64,000 bases of DNA from assembly GCA_031389045.1 (NCBI GenBank), contig JANMSE010000193.1, forward strand, positions 1-64,000. Reading direction: 5' to 3'. Made by a program: the position numbers and the translations under genes. Source of the stretch: JABFSC01 sp031389045 (GTDB lineage: Bacteria; Desulfobacterota; Binatia; Bin18). Shown one piece after another: positions 1 to 7,207 of this stretch (positions are counted from its first letter, which is position 1; each line of letters opens with the position of its first letter). The notes beneath the pieces were generated by a model. That model was given only the letters and a program-made list of their open reading frames with translations. It had not been told where the DNA came from and made no database searches.

Positions 1-261
1 CAGCTCAAAATGAAACCGAGCGAATACTTCTATCGTCAGTGCATCGTCTCCGCTGACCCTGATGAAACGATGACCGCGGAAGTCGTCAACCACATCGGCG
101 CGGACTATTTCGTCTGGGCCTCGGATTATCCGCATATCGACTCGTCACTGGGTGTGGCGCAAGAGATCCGCGAACGGTTGGCCTCACTGCCCGTCGCCTC
201 GCAGCGCAAGGTGTTCGGAGAAAACGCGGTGCGGTTTTATAATTTGCCGGTCGGACACTGA
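1..261 (+). CDS. Amidohydrolase family protein, C-terminal end (partial)
   Basis: The reading frame is already open at the first base, so this is the last 86 codons of a gene that starts outside the window. The run FVWASDYPHIDSS followed by a terminal GENAVRFYNL is typical of the C-terminus of amidohydrolase-2 (metal-dependent TIM-barrel) hydrolases, where the Asp of the SDYPH segment is a metal or catalytic residue. These enzymes often act on decarboxylation or hydrolysis steps in aromatic catabolism; the substrate cannot be told from this fragment. An octamer repeat array follows the stop codon. Confidence 0.75.
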   Translation, partial: QLKMKPSEYFYRQCIVSADPDETMTAEVVNHIGADYFVWASDYPHIDSSLGVAQEIRERLASLPVASQRKVFGENAVRFYNLPVGH

Positions 262-267
262 AGGACC

Positions 268-310
268 GGGGAGGGGAAAACGGGGAAAAGGGGAAGCGGG
301 GAAAAGGAAA
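268..310. repeat. Octamer tandem repeat (GGGGAAAA-type), locus 1
   Basis: Between the amidohydrolase and the HIT gene the sequence is a degenerate tandem array with an 8-9 bp step: GGGGAAAAC, GGGGAAAA, GGGGAAGC, GGGGAAAA. It is the first of about 19 similar intergenic arrays in this window, and its word is the reverse complement of that at 18293 and 62508. Confidence 0.7.
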
Positions 311-334
311 CAGCAAGAAGAAAGGGCAAAGGCT

Positions 335-769
335 ATGCCACACGATACGTTACTCAAGTTCAATTACCCGCAAACCTTACTCCGTGAATACCAGCACTGG
401 GCTGTGCTGCTGCGCCCCAAGCAGGTCACCGTTGGCAGCCTGGTGCTGATCTGTACCGAAGAAGCCACACGCGTTTCCGATGTGTCACCTGAGGCATTCG
501 CCGAGTTGAAGACGGTCACGACCGACCTGGAGTCAACGCTCCAGCAAGCGTTCGCCTACGAAAAAATCAACTATGTGTGTCTGATGATGGTGGACAAGCA
601 GGTCCACTTTCATGTGCTTCCCCGCTACTCAACCATACGTAGCGTGAGTGGCAAGGAGTTCGCCGACCCGTTTTGGCCAGGGCCACCGGATGTGACGAAG
701 GCGTTGGACATGAACGACGAACAGTTCGCGGCGCTGTTCGCCTTGCTGCGGTCGCAGTGGCCGCGATAA
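335..769 (+). CDS. HIT family protein
   Basis: A 144-residue protein with the histidine-triad signature in the form QVHFHVLPRY (His91 and His93, with Gln in place of the first His of the usual HxHxH). The middle His of the triad, normally the nucleotidyl-accepting nucleophile, is kept. HIT proteins hydrolyse or transfer nucleoside monophosphates from nucleotide conjugates. The start at 335 was chosen because the longer frame would read through the purine-rich repeat upstream; AAAGG precedes it. A strong terminator lies after the stop, so it probably ends its transcript here. The substrate is unknown. Confidence 0.8.
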   Translation: MPHDTLLKFNYPQTLLREYQHWAVLLRPKQVTVGSLVLICTEEATRVSDVSPEAFAELKTVTTDLESTLQQAFAYEKINYVCLMMVDKQVHFHVLPRYSTIRSVSGKEFADPFWPGPPDVTKALDMNDEQFAALFALLRSQWPR

Positions 770-783
770 ACTCTCACTTCGAC

Positions 784-861
784 AAGAAATAAGGAAGGGC
801 AGCCCAACGTGGCTGCCTTTTTCGCAGGGACATACAACTGGTGTGCCCTTCCTTATTTCTT
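784..861. repeat. 18-bp perfect inverted repeat around a terminator
   Basis: The 18 bases at 784-801 (AAGAAATAAGGAAGGGCA) are the exact reverse complement of 844-861. The arms enclose the terminator at 798-822 and end 5 bases before the Shine-Dalgarno sequence of the next gene. The long arm shares 798-801 with the terminator stem, so the two full structures compete. Confidence 0.75.
798..822 (+). terminator. Rho-independent terminator after the HIT gene
   Basis: GGCAGCC, a six-base loop, then GGCTGCC followed by TTTTT: a 7-bp GC-rich stem with a U tract. Its first four bases also belong to an 18-bp perfect inverted repeat (784-801 and 844-861) that encloses it. Confidence 0.8.
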
Positions 862-879
862 TGATAGGAGGACACTCGA

Positions 880-1287
880 GTGGCACAACTTCCCACCAGC
901 CCTGACTCCTTCCTCGGCCTTCTCGATATGCGAGTCGAGGAAGCCTCTCCTGACTTTTGTCGTATGCGACTGCCATTCCGCCCCGCACTGCTCCGCAATG
1001 GAGGGGTCATGCATGGCGGCGCGATTGCCGCACTGCTGGATACCGCCGGGGTGATGGCAATTAAGGCCGGAGTCGAACCCGAAATCAAAGAGGGGATTCC
1101 AACCATCACCATGACGGTGAATTATCTTGCTCCCGCCCGAGAGACTGACGTGCTCGCCGAAGCCAGGATCATTCGTCGTGGACGCAGTCTTATCTTTGTC
1201 GAGGTGAAGGCATTGTCATCAAGTGGAGAACTGCTCGCCACCGCGCAGGTGGTGTACAAGTTCGGGACTCGTGAGAAGTCAGCGTGA
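880..1287 (+). CDS. PaaI-family hotdog-fold acyl-CoA thioesterase
   Basis: A 135-residue single hotdog-domain protein. The segment GGVMHGGAIAALLDTAG (residues about 41-57) is the PaaI/YdiI-type active-site loop and helix, and TMTVNYLAPA fits the following strand. Such enzymes hydrolyse acyl- or aryl-CoA thioesters in the cytoplasm. The start is GTG at 880, set by AGGAGG at 866-871. The stop codon overlaps the 3' end of the convergent isonitrile-hydratase-like gene by 9 bp. Substrate not predictable from sequence. Confidence 0.85.
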   Translation: MAQLPTSPDSFLGLLDMRVEEASPDFCRMRLPFRPALLRNGGVMHGGAIAALLDTAGVMAIKAGVEPEIKEGIPTITMTVNYLAPARETDVLAEARIIRRGRSLIFVEVKALSSSGELLATAQVVYKFGTREKSA

Positions 1288-1983
1288 GGAGTCCGCCTTC
1301 AAGCGCGCCACCGCGCGTAAGGACGCCGCGCGACGGGCTTCCAACATCGGCGCGGCACGAGTGCGCACTGCCGCTACCATCTCAGCGGACGCGGTATCCG
1401 GCGACCCACTCGCAAACGGTGGGTCTGGATTATATTCGATCCCCAGTTGAATCATGCGCGCTGTTTGCTCACCGACAAGCACCCCAGCCAGATACAAGGC
1501 AAAGTCGATCCCGGCAGTTACCCCACCACCGGTGATCCGATTGCGATCACGGACAATTCGTTTCTTCACCGGCGTCGCTCCAAAGAGTGCGAGTTGATCC
1601 ATCGACATCCAGTGCGTGGTGGCTTCGTAACCGTTCAGCAGTCCTGCCGCCCCAAGCACCAGTGAGCCCGTACAGACCGAGGTCACGTACTGCGCTTGCA
1701 ATCCCTGCTGGCGGACAAAGGCAATCACCTCTTCATCATCCATCAAGTCGATCTGCCCCGGTCCGCCAGGAATACACAACACATCAAGCGGTGGACACTC
1801 GGCCAGTGTCATGGTTGGCAGTAGACTCAGGCCAGTATCGCTCGTCACCGGCTCCGTCCGTTTCCACAACAAATGGACTTTCGCGTCGGGAATCCGCGCG
1901 AAGGCTTCAAAGGGTCCAGTCGCATCTAACTGCGTCATACGCGGAAATACGAGCATCCCGATCGTGAGGCTCTTGTCTGACAT
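1279..1983 (-). CDS. DJ-1/PfpI family protein, isonitrile hydratase-like
   Basis: A 234-residue single-domain protein of the DJ-1/PfpI superfamily. The nucleophile-elbow cysteine is Cys104 in SVCTGSLVLGAAGLL, and Asp20 in TQLDATGP matches the acidic residue used by isonitrile hydratase (InhA), which hydrates isonitriles to N-substituted formamides. There is no AraC-type helix-turn-helix domain, so it is not a GlxA regulator. AAGGAGA lies 7 bases before the ATG. A related protein sits at 60803. Function in isonitrile metabolism is an inference from the conserved residue pair; a general DJ-1-like role is possible. Confidence 0.75.
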   Translation of the reverse strand: MSDKSLTIGMLVFPRMTQLDATGPFEAFARIPDAKVHLLWKRTEPVTSDTGLSLLPTMTLAECPPLDVLCIPGGPGQIDLMDDEEVIAFVRQQGLQAQYVTSVCTGSLVLGAAGLLNGYEATTHWMSMDQLALFGATPVKKRIVRDRNRITGGGVTAGIDFALYLAGVLVGEQTARMIQLGIEYNPDPPFASGSPDTASAEMVAAVRTRAAPMLEARRAASLRAVARLKADSSR

Positions 1984-2026
1984 GGGTGAATCTCCTTTCC
2001 TGATAGTCTTGTGCCCCAGATTGACT

Positions 2027-2047
2027 GGTGCGCGGAGCGCACCCTAC
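2027..2047. repeat. 21-bp palindromic repeat, copy 1
   Basis: GGTGCGC-GGA-GCGCACC followed by CTAC forms a perfect 7-bp hairpin. An inverted copy differing only in the loop lies at 62486-62506, so this looks like a dispersed REP-type element. It sits between two divergent genes. Confidence 0.55.
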
Positions 2048-2141
2048 CCTTCGACACAGCTAAGAGATATACGGTGCCTGTGGAATGAACAAGCCGGAAC
2101 TGCGTTCGTAGACAATGAGCGCAAACCTAGGAGTCGAGCTT

Positions 2142-3008
2142 ATGTTCGAAGGATTTGAGCACAGAACCCTCACAACAAGCGGAGCAACCATCAACCTCGT
2201 CACAGGCGGCCACGGCTCGCCAGTGCTGCTTTTGCACGGCTATCCACAATCACACGTGATGTGGCACAAGATCGCCCCGCAGTTGGCGAAGGATTTCTTC
2301 TTAGTGATGCCCGATCTGCGTGGCTATGGTGATAGCAGTAAGCCCGCCGATGGGGAGAACCACAGCGGCTACTGCAAACGCGCCACCGCGCAAGATCAGG
2401 TCGAAGTGATGGAGCAACTCGGCTTCAAGCAGTTTGCTGTCGTCGGGCATGATCGCGGAGGTCGCGTGGCGCATCGACTGACGCTGGATCACGCTGACCG
2501 TGTCACTAAACTCGCCACGCTTGATATTGTCCCGACTCACAAGCTGTACAATGATGTCACCAGGGAGATGGCTTCCATCTATTATCATTGGTTCTTCTTG
2601 ATTCAGCCCGCGCCCTTCCCGGAAACCCTGATTGGCAACAATGCCGAGTTCTTTCTGAACTCCATGCTCGGACGATTGAAGCCACAAGCCATCACGCCGG
2701 AAGCGTTCGCGGAATACCTACGGTGCTTCCGCGATCCCGCGACCATTCATGGCACCTGCGAGGATTACCGCGCGGCGGCATCAATTGATCTCATTCACGA
2801 TGAAGCGGACCGAGGGAGAAAAGTGACCTGCCCGATGCTCGCACTGTGGGCCGAGAAAGGGCTGATGCACAAAAAATATGATGTCGTCGCGGTATGGCGG
2901 GACTATGCCGCGCAGGTCAGTGGGAAAGCCCTGCCCGCTGGCCATTTCCTGCCCGAAGAAGCCCCGACGGAGACGTTGGCGGCACTCAGGGAATTTTTGC
3001 TTGGGTGA
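2142..3008 (+). CDS. Predicted fluoroacetate/haloacetate dehalogenase (alpha/beta hydrolase)
   Basis: A 288-residue alpha/beta hydrolase. It keeps the full residue set known from fluoroacetate dehalogenases such as RPA1163: nucleophile Asp104 in GHDRGGR, carboxylate-binding Arg105 and Arg108, acid Asp128 in LDIVPT, halide-pocket His149-Trp150 in YYHWFF and Tyr209, and catalytic His268 in AGHFLPEE. Spacings differ from RPA1163 by a near-constant offset. The predicted reaction is hydrolytic removal of halide from a 2-haloacid to give a 2-hydroxyacid (glycolate from fluoroacetate). The start at 2142 was preferred over 2115 because GGAG precedes it at the right distance. It stands alone between divergent and convergent neighbours. 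Confidence 0.82.
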   Translation: MFEGFEHRTLTTSGATINLVTGGHGSPVLLLHGYPQSHVMWHKIAPQLAKDFFLVMPDLRGYGDSSKPADGENHSGYCKRATAQDQVEVMEQLGFKQFAVVGHDRGGRVAHRLTLDHADRVTKLATLDIVPTHKLYNDVTREMASIYYHWFFLIQPAPFPETLIGNNAEFFLNSMLGRLKPQAITPEAFAEYLRCFRDPATIHGTCEDYRAAASIDLIHDEADRGRKVTCPMLALWAEKGLMHKKYDVVAVWRDYAAQVSGKALPAGHFLPEEAPTETLAALREFLLG

Positions 3009-3179
3009 GGAGCCACCGAGAATCTCGGATATTACTCTGTTTCATCCGGGCTCGGGAGAAAGTCCTCGGGAGGAAGCAACTTCGGCTTCGATACTGCTTT
3101 GTGCTGAACGCTGCATCTCGCGAAGCGCTTCGATAGAGCGACGTGTGCACGCGTCATTCCTGGCGCGATGGTAACGAAA

Positions 3180-4325
3180 TCACCCCATCGTCGCTCGAGA
3201 GGGCCCCTCGTCCAAAGCGCACAGCACCTCTTCCCGCACCCACATATCTTCTTCACGAGAGAGCTGCTCCTCAAGCGCCGTGCGGGCTTCTCTTTCCGTG
3301 AATCGGCCCAATGCCCAAGCGGCGTGTCCACGCACTAACGGTTCCGGGTCGGACAATGCTGAGCGAAGTGGCGCGATCGCCGCCGGGTTCGCACTGTTGC
3401 CCAAGGCAATCGTGACATTGCGTAACAGGCCGCGCCGTTTGGAGCGCAGGATCGCACTATGACGGAAACGAGCACGAAAGCCAGCGTTGTCTAATTTGAG
3501 TAACTCCGGGAGGGAAGGAAACAATTCTTCGACGAGGTCCTGTCGGACGGAGTCTTCCCGTGGTCGCCCAAACTTCTCGTTCCAAGGGCACACTTCCTGA
3601 CACACATCGCACCCGAAAATCCAATTGCCCATCTTCGGACGTAACTCGCGTGCGATCGGTCCACGCTGTTCGATGGTGAGGTAGGAAATACAAAGCGGCG
3701 CTTTGAGGACATAACCTTCTTCAAGAGCCTTGGTCGGACAGTCAGCCAGGCAGCGCGTGCACGTGCCACAATGCGCGCGAGCAACGCCCTCCCCTTCCAG
3801 CTCCAGACTGACGAGGATTTCCGCCAAGAAGAACCACGACCCTGCCTGCTTATGAAGCAACATGGTATTCTTGCCAAACCAGCCAAGTCCGCTTCGAGAA
3901 GCCCACTCGCGTTCGAGTATCGGGCCAGTATCAACATACGGTCGGGTCCAGATACCCGGAACTAGCTCGGTGAGAAAGGCGGTGAACGTCAGCAGCTTTG
4001 CCTTGATGACCTCGTGATAGTCACTTCCGGCGGCATACGCGGCGATACGTCCACGTAACTCTTGTTGCCAGTTGATAGACGGAATTTGAGGTGGCGCGTA
4101 GGGAAACCCTAGACAGATGACGCTTTTCGCTTCGGGAAATCGCAGGGGAGGGTTGAGACGATATTCGGAATTTCGCGCGAGGTAGTGCATTTCTCCCGCG
4201 TTGCCTTGATCTAACCAGGACATGAGAAACTCTTCTCGCGGTAACAGGGAGAGGCGGGTGAATCCACAGAGGGTGAAGCCCAAGGCCATGGCCTGCGTAT
4301 AAATTCGCGTTTCTAGAGAGTGCAT
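3180..4325 (-). CDS. queG: Epoxyqueuosine reductase QueG
   Basis: A 381-residue cobalamin-dependent iron-sulfur enzyme that performs the last step of queuosine synthesis, reducing epoxyqueuosine in tRNA. Two [4Fe-4S] motifs are visible, CGTCTRCLADCP and GCDVCQEVCPWN, with ISYLTIEQRGPI between them as in the family. The last 90 or so residues are HEAT-like repeats (ALGNSANPAAIAPLRSAL and a second unit), which help hold the tRNA. The gene is divergent from the ErpA-type gene. A weak AGGAG lies 13 bases before the ATG. Confidence 0.93.
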   Translation of the reverse strand: MHSLETRIYTQAMALGFTLCGFTRLSLLPREEFLMSWLDQGNAGEMHYLARNSEYRLNPPLRFPEAKSVICLGFPYAPPQIPSINWQQELRGRIAAYAAGSDYHEVIKAKLLTFTAFLTELVPGIWTRPYVDTGPILEREWASRSGLGWFGKNTMLLHKQAGSWFFLAEILVSLELEGEGVARAHCGTCTRCLADCPTKALEEGYVLKAPLCISYLTIEQRGPIARELRPKMGNWIFGCDVCQEVCPWNEKFGRPREDSVRQDLVEELFPSLPELLKLDNAGFRARFRHSAILRSKRRGLLRNVTIALGNSANPAAIAPLRSALSDPEPLVRGHAAWALGRFTEREARTALEEQLSREEDMWVREEVLCALDEGPSRATMG

Positions 4326-4365
4326 GGGAAATGAAGACTCCTACTTTTATGAGACATTGTAGGGA

Positions 4366-4394
4366 TTGACTCGATAAGGGGAAGTCCTTATCTC
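4366..4394 (+). promoter_or_regulatory. Sigma70-type promoter with a palindrome in the spacer, upstream of the Fe-S carrier gene
   Basis: TTGACT at 4366-4371 and TATCTC at 4389-4394 are separated by 17 bp. The spacer holds a perfect dyad ATAAGG-N6-CCTTAT (4374-4391) that overlaps the -10 box, placed where a repressor would block transcription. Inferred from sequence only. Confidence 0.5.
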
Positions 4395-4433
4395 TGGACA
4401 AACATTGTTACCGCCATGAGGAGGTCCGTCAGA

Positions 4434-4814
4434 ATGGATCACGAAATGCACCACGAAGAAGAAATCACACTCCGCGCCCCAGAGGGCACCGCACTGATGT
4501 TGACCGATGTCGCCGTTGAGAAGGTGAAAGAGGTGATGACCCGCGATGGAGTGAAAGATGGCGGTCTGCGCATCGCTATCGTTGGTGGCGGATGCTCCGG
4601 GTTCCAATACAATCTCAGCCTTGATGAGAGCGCCCGCGAAGACGACATTATTATTGAACAAGGCGGAGTTAGACTCTTCCTTGATCCCATTAGCCAGCAA
4701 TATGTGTACGGCACCGTCATTGATTACGTGAACGGACTCCACGGCGCGGGCTTCAAGTTCGTCAACCCCAATGCCAATCGCACATGCGGATGCGGTTCCT
4801 CCTTCTCCGCCTAA
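4434..4814 (+). CDS. HesB/IscA/ErpA-type iron-sulfur cluster carrier
   Basis: A 126-residue A-type carrier that receives and passes on Fe-S clusters. The three family cysteines are present: one in GGCSGFQY and two in the C-terminal TCGCGSSF. The body (LTDVAVEKVKEVM, GLRIAIVGGGCSG) is closer to ErpA/IscA than to Nfu. The start at 4434 is set by AGGAGG at 4419-4424; an earlier in-frame ATG at 4416 lies inside that ribosome binding site. It has its own promoter and its own terminator (4845-4875), so it is probably monocistronic. The nearby QueG is a possible client. Confidence 0.88.
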   Translation: MDHEMHHEEEITLRAPEGTALMLTDVAVEKVKEVMTRDGVKDGGLRIAIVGGGCSGFQYNLSLDESAREDDIIIEQGGVRLFLDPISQQYVYGTVIDYVNGLHGAGFKFVNPNANRTCGCGSSFSA

Positions 4815-4844
4815 ATTTCCCACGCTTCTGAAATAAGCGTTACG

Positions 4845-4875
4845 AGGGCATGGACAATCTCCATGCCCTTTTTTT
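4845..4875 (+). terminator. Rho-independent terminator after the Fe-S carrier gene
   Basis: AGGGCATGGA, a 5-base loop and TCCATGCCCT form a 10-bp perfect stem followed by seven T. A second, smaller hairpin (ACGCTT/AAGCGT) lies just upstream at 4822-4840. The U tract ends only 4 bases before the next gene's start codon. Confidence 0.88.
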
Positions 4876-4879
4876 GTCC

Positions 4880-5536
4880 ATGCCACGATTCACGCATCTC
4901 ATTTTCGATCTTGATGGTACGCTCGTCGATACCAAAGCCGACTTGGCGGCGGCGACCAACTTCATGCTCGCGGCGTTGGCGCTGCCAACCTTAACGGAGA
5001 CCCAGGTCGAACGCCTGATCGGAGACGGCGCGCGCGTGCTCGTCGCGCGTGCCCTTGGGCCACAGCGGGCAGACCTCGTGCCACGCGGGTTCACGTTGTT
5101 CATGGAGTATTACGTGGCTCATCTCCTCGACCACACCCAACCGTATCCAGGTATCCACGAATTACTTGCCGCCGTCCATGCGCACGGGCTGACGCTGTCC
5201 GTCCTCACGAACAAGCCGGAAGCCCCAAGCCGGGCGATTCTCACTGGACTTGGATTAGCGGATTTCTTTGGGGTCATTGTCGGTGGCGACACGCTCCCAA
5301 TGCGCAAACCCGACCCGCTGGGCGTCCATGACTTGCAACGCAGAACTGGGATCGCCCTGGCCGCGACGCTCCTGATCGGGGACTCGCGCATTGACATGGC
5401 AACTGGGCAAGCGGCGGGTGTCACAACCTGTGGAGTGACGTGGGGATTCGACGCGGAGGGGATGCGTGAGTCCGCACCCTGGTTCGTCGCGGACTCCGTG
5501 CCACAATTAGCGACCCTGCTGTTGTCACCCGGTTGA
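4880..5536 (+). CDS. gph: Phosphoglycolate phosphatase-like HAD hydrolase
   Basis: A 218-residue HAD-superfamily phosphatase. Motif I is FDLDGTLVDT near the N-terminus, motif II is SVLTNKP, motif III is the Lys in MRKPDP, and motif IV is IGDSRIDMATG. A cap domain with the sequence ARVLVARAL lies between motifs I and II as in Gph. It would remove phosphate from 2-phosphoglycolate. The start at 4880 was chosen because the upstream in-frame ATG (4850) lies inside the terminator stem. No Shine-Dalgarno is visible, so initiation may be weak or leaderless. The 3' end overlaps the convergent folP gene by 12 bp. Confidence 0.83.
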   Translation: MPRFTHLIFDLDGTLVDTKADLAAATNFMLAALALPTLTETQVERLIGDGARVLVARALGPQRADLVPRGFTLFMEYYVAHLLDHTQPYPGIHELLAAVHAHGLTLSVLTNKPEAPSRAILTGLGLADFFGVIVGGDTLPMRKPDPLGVHDLQRRTGIALAATLLIGDSRIDMATGQAAGVTTCGVTWGFDAEGMRESAPWFVADSVPQLATLLLSPG

Positions 5537-6406
5537 ACCCGACAACGGCAACACTGGGCGTATCCGCTCGGCCATGCGAACAGCCTCGACCGTTTCCTTC
5601 ACGTCATGCGCGCGAATGATGTGGGCACCGTTGTAGACGGCGATCGCCGCGCAGGCGACCGAGCCAATCAGGCGGTCCGTCGGATTCGCTTGGTCAAGAA
5701 TTTTTCCGATAAATGATTTGCGTGAAGCCCCAACGAGCAACGGCAATCCGAGTTGCCGTAATTGTCCAAGCTCACGCAACACCAGGCAATCCCATTCATC
5801 CCACGAAATTCCTGGCTGGCGAAAAAAACCAATCCCAGGGTCCAGCACAATCTGTGATCGAAGCATCCCCGCCCGCGTGGCGATCTCGACACTTTCGCGC
5901 AAGGCACGGAGGGTGCGCTCCAGCGGCGGCCCAGAGCGAGGCACCGGCTCACTCGCCATGAGGATCGCGCCACCCGCGGACGCGGCAATCAGCGGTGCCA
6001 TCGCGGGATCGTGCTTCAGGCCACTGACATCATTGATGATCCGCGCGCCACACTTGAGCGCGGATCGCGCGGCGCTCGCGCGTTTGGTATCAGCGGAAAC
6101 GGAAACGTTCACCTGAGCCGCGACGGCACTGACCGCCCACGACAACCGCGCCGTTTCTTCCTCTTCGGAAATCAACGTTTTGAGGTATGGCGCGGTGGAC
6201 ATCGCCCCGATGTCAATGATATGGGCTCCTGCATCAGCCATCGCGCGGGCCGCCTCGACGAGTCGCGCGGGGTTGTCGTGTACTGAGCCTTGGTAGAACG
6301 ACTCCGGGCTAACGTTCAGTACGCCCATGACACGGACCGGGACCGTATCTCCGACCTCCAGGCCCGCCAGATGTGATGACAGTGTTGGTGACAGATGGCG
6401 ATTCAT
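5525..6406 (-). CDS. folP: Divergent dihydropteroate synthase-like protein
   Basis: A 293-residue TIM-barrel protein of the pterin-binding family, which joins dihydropterin pyrophosphate and p-aminobenzoate in folate synthesis. Signature segments are altered: NVSPESFYQGS in place of the bacterial NVTPDSFSDGG, and DIGAMSTAPY in place of DIGGESTRPG. INDVSG, LDPGIGF and VGASRKSFIG are recognisable. The altered motifs resemble archaeal-type DHPS paralogues. FolK is encoded 16 kb away (22167). The start at 6406 (MNRHLSPTL) is chosen over a GTG at 6457, with low certainty. It could act on a different pterin acceptor. Confidence 0.75.
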   Translation of the reverse strand: MNRHLSPTLSSHLAGLEVGDTVPVRVMGVLNVSPESFYQGSVHDNPARLVEAARAMADAGAHIIDIGAMSTAPYLKTLISEEEETARLSWAVSAVAAQVNVSVSADTKRASAARSALKCGARIINDVSGLKHDPAMAPLIAASAGGAILMASEPVPRSGPPLERTLRALRESVEIATRAGMLRSQIVLDPGIGFFRQPGISWDEWDCLVLRELGQLRQLGLPLLVGASRKSFIGKILDQANPTDRLIGSVACAAIAVYNGAHIIRAHDVKETVEAVRMAERIRPVLPLSGSTG

Positions 6407-6472
6407 GGCGGCGGAGTGTGACAAATTTTTTGAGAAATGGCTACGGGACCCTCGCACCGAGGCGTTTTTGCA

Positions 6473-6501
6473 TTGCCAGGTTGGAGCTTTTCTTTTACAC
6501 T
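6473..6501 (+). promoter_or_regulatory. Sigma70-type promoter of the GST gene
   Basis: TTGCCA at 6473-6478 and TACACT at 6496-6501 with a 17-bp spacer. Predicted transcription start is about 6508, which leaves a 22-base leader with the AGAGGAG ribosome binding site. Confidence 0.55.
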
Positions 6502-6529
6502 GCCCAGGCGTTTACAGAGGAGACTACTC

Positions 6530-7153
6530 ATGATCAAGTTGTATGACTTTCCGCAAAGCCCCTATTGCCAGAAAGTGCGTCTGGTCCTGGCGGAAAAAGA
6601 CCTGTCGTATGAAAAAATCTTTGTTGATTTGACGAAGAACGAACAAAAAGCCCCCGAATTCCTCCGTCTGAATCCCTACGGCAAAGTGCCCGTGCTCGTT
6701 GATGAAGACGAGGTCATTTATGATTCCACCATCATCAATGAATATATCGACGAGGAATATCCGCACCCGCCGCTGTTGCCACCAGAGGACTCCGGTGCGC
6801 GGGCACGGGTCCGCACCTTGGAAGATTTCGCGGACAACTCGTTCACCGCGCAGGGTGGCTTGCTCGCGGCGGAATTGCGCAAACCCCCGGAGCAAATCGA
6901 TCAAGAGCGCGTGCAACGCTACCGCGCGGATTTAGGACGCGTGCTGGAATTCTTGGAGCGCCACCTCGAGGGGAAAGAATACATGAGCGGCACGTTTTCC
7001 CTGGCGGATTTAGCGTTGGTTCCCCGGCTATTACAATTACCTAAACTGGGAGTGGAGATTCCCTCACGGCTCATCAACGTGCTGGCGTGGAGCGAACGCG
7101 TGAAGCGGCGCCCCTCGGTCAAACAGTTGCAGCATGACCTGGGACTCGCCTAA
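6530..7153 (+). CDS. Glutathione S-transferase family protein
   Basis: A 207-residue two-domain GST. The N-terminal thioredoxin fold begins KLYDFPQSPYCQKVRLVL, with a SPYCQK active-site segment of the beta/omega kind, and the cis-Pro glutathione-binding stretch is KVPVLVDEDEVIYDSTII. The C-terminal helical domain contains GTFSLADLALVPRL, the N-capping box of GSTs. It would conjugate or reduce substrates with glutathione in the cytoplasm; the substrate is unknown. The start at 6530 is set by AGAGGAG 8 bases upstream and by the promoter at 6473-6501. Confidence 0.88.
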   Translation: MIKLYDFPQSPYCQKVRLVLAEKDLSYEKIFVDLTKNEQKAPEFLRLNPYGKVPVLVDEDEVIYDSTIINEYIDEEYPHPPLLPPEDSGARARVRTLEDFADNSFTAQGGLLAAELRKPPEQIDQERVQRYRADLGRVLEFLERHLEGKEYMSGTFSLADLALVPRLLQLPKLGVEIPSRLINVLAWSERVKRRPSVKQLQHDLGLA

Positions 7154-7207
7154 CGTTGTCCTTCAGAGCTTGCTTCCCTCACTCTTTCAGATAGAAGCGA
7201 GGCGATT

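Noticed and set aside
4416..4433. ATG at 4416 as start of the Fe-S carrier gene
   Set aside because: This ATG overlaps the AGGAGG ribosome binding site of the ATG at 4434.
4850..4879. ATG at 4850 as start of phosphoglycolate phosphatase
   Set aside because: It lies inside the 10-bp terminator stem and the added residues precede the normal HAD N-terminus; 4880 is preferred.
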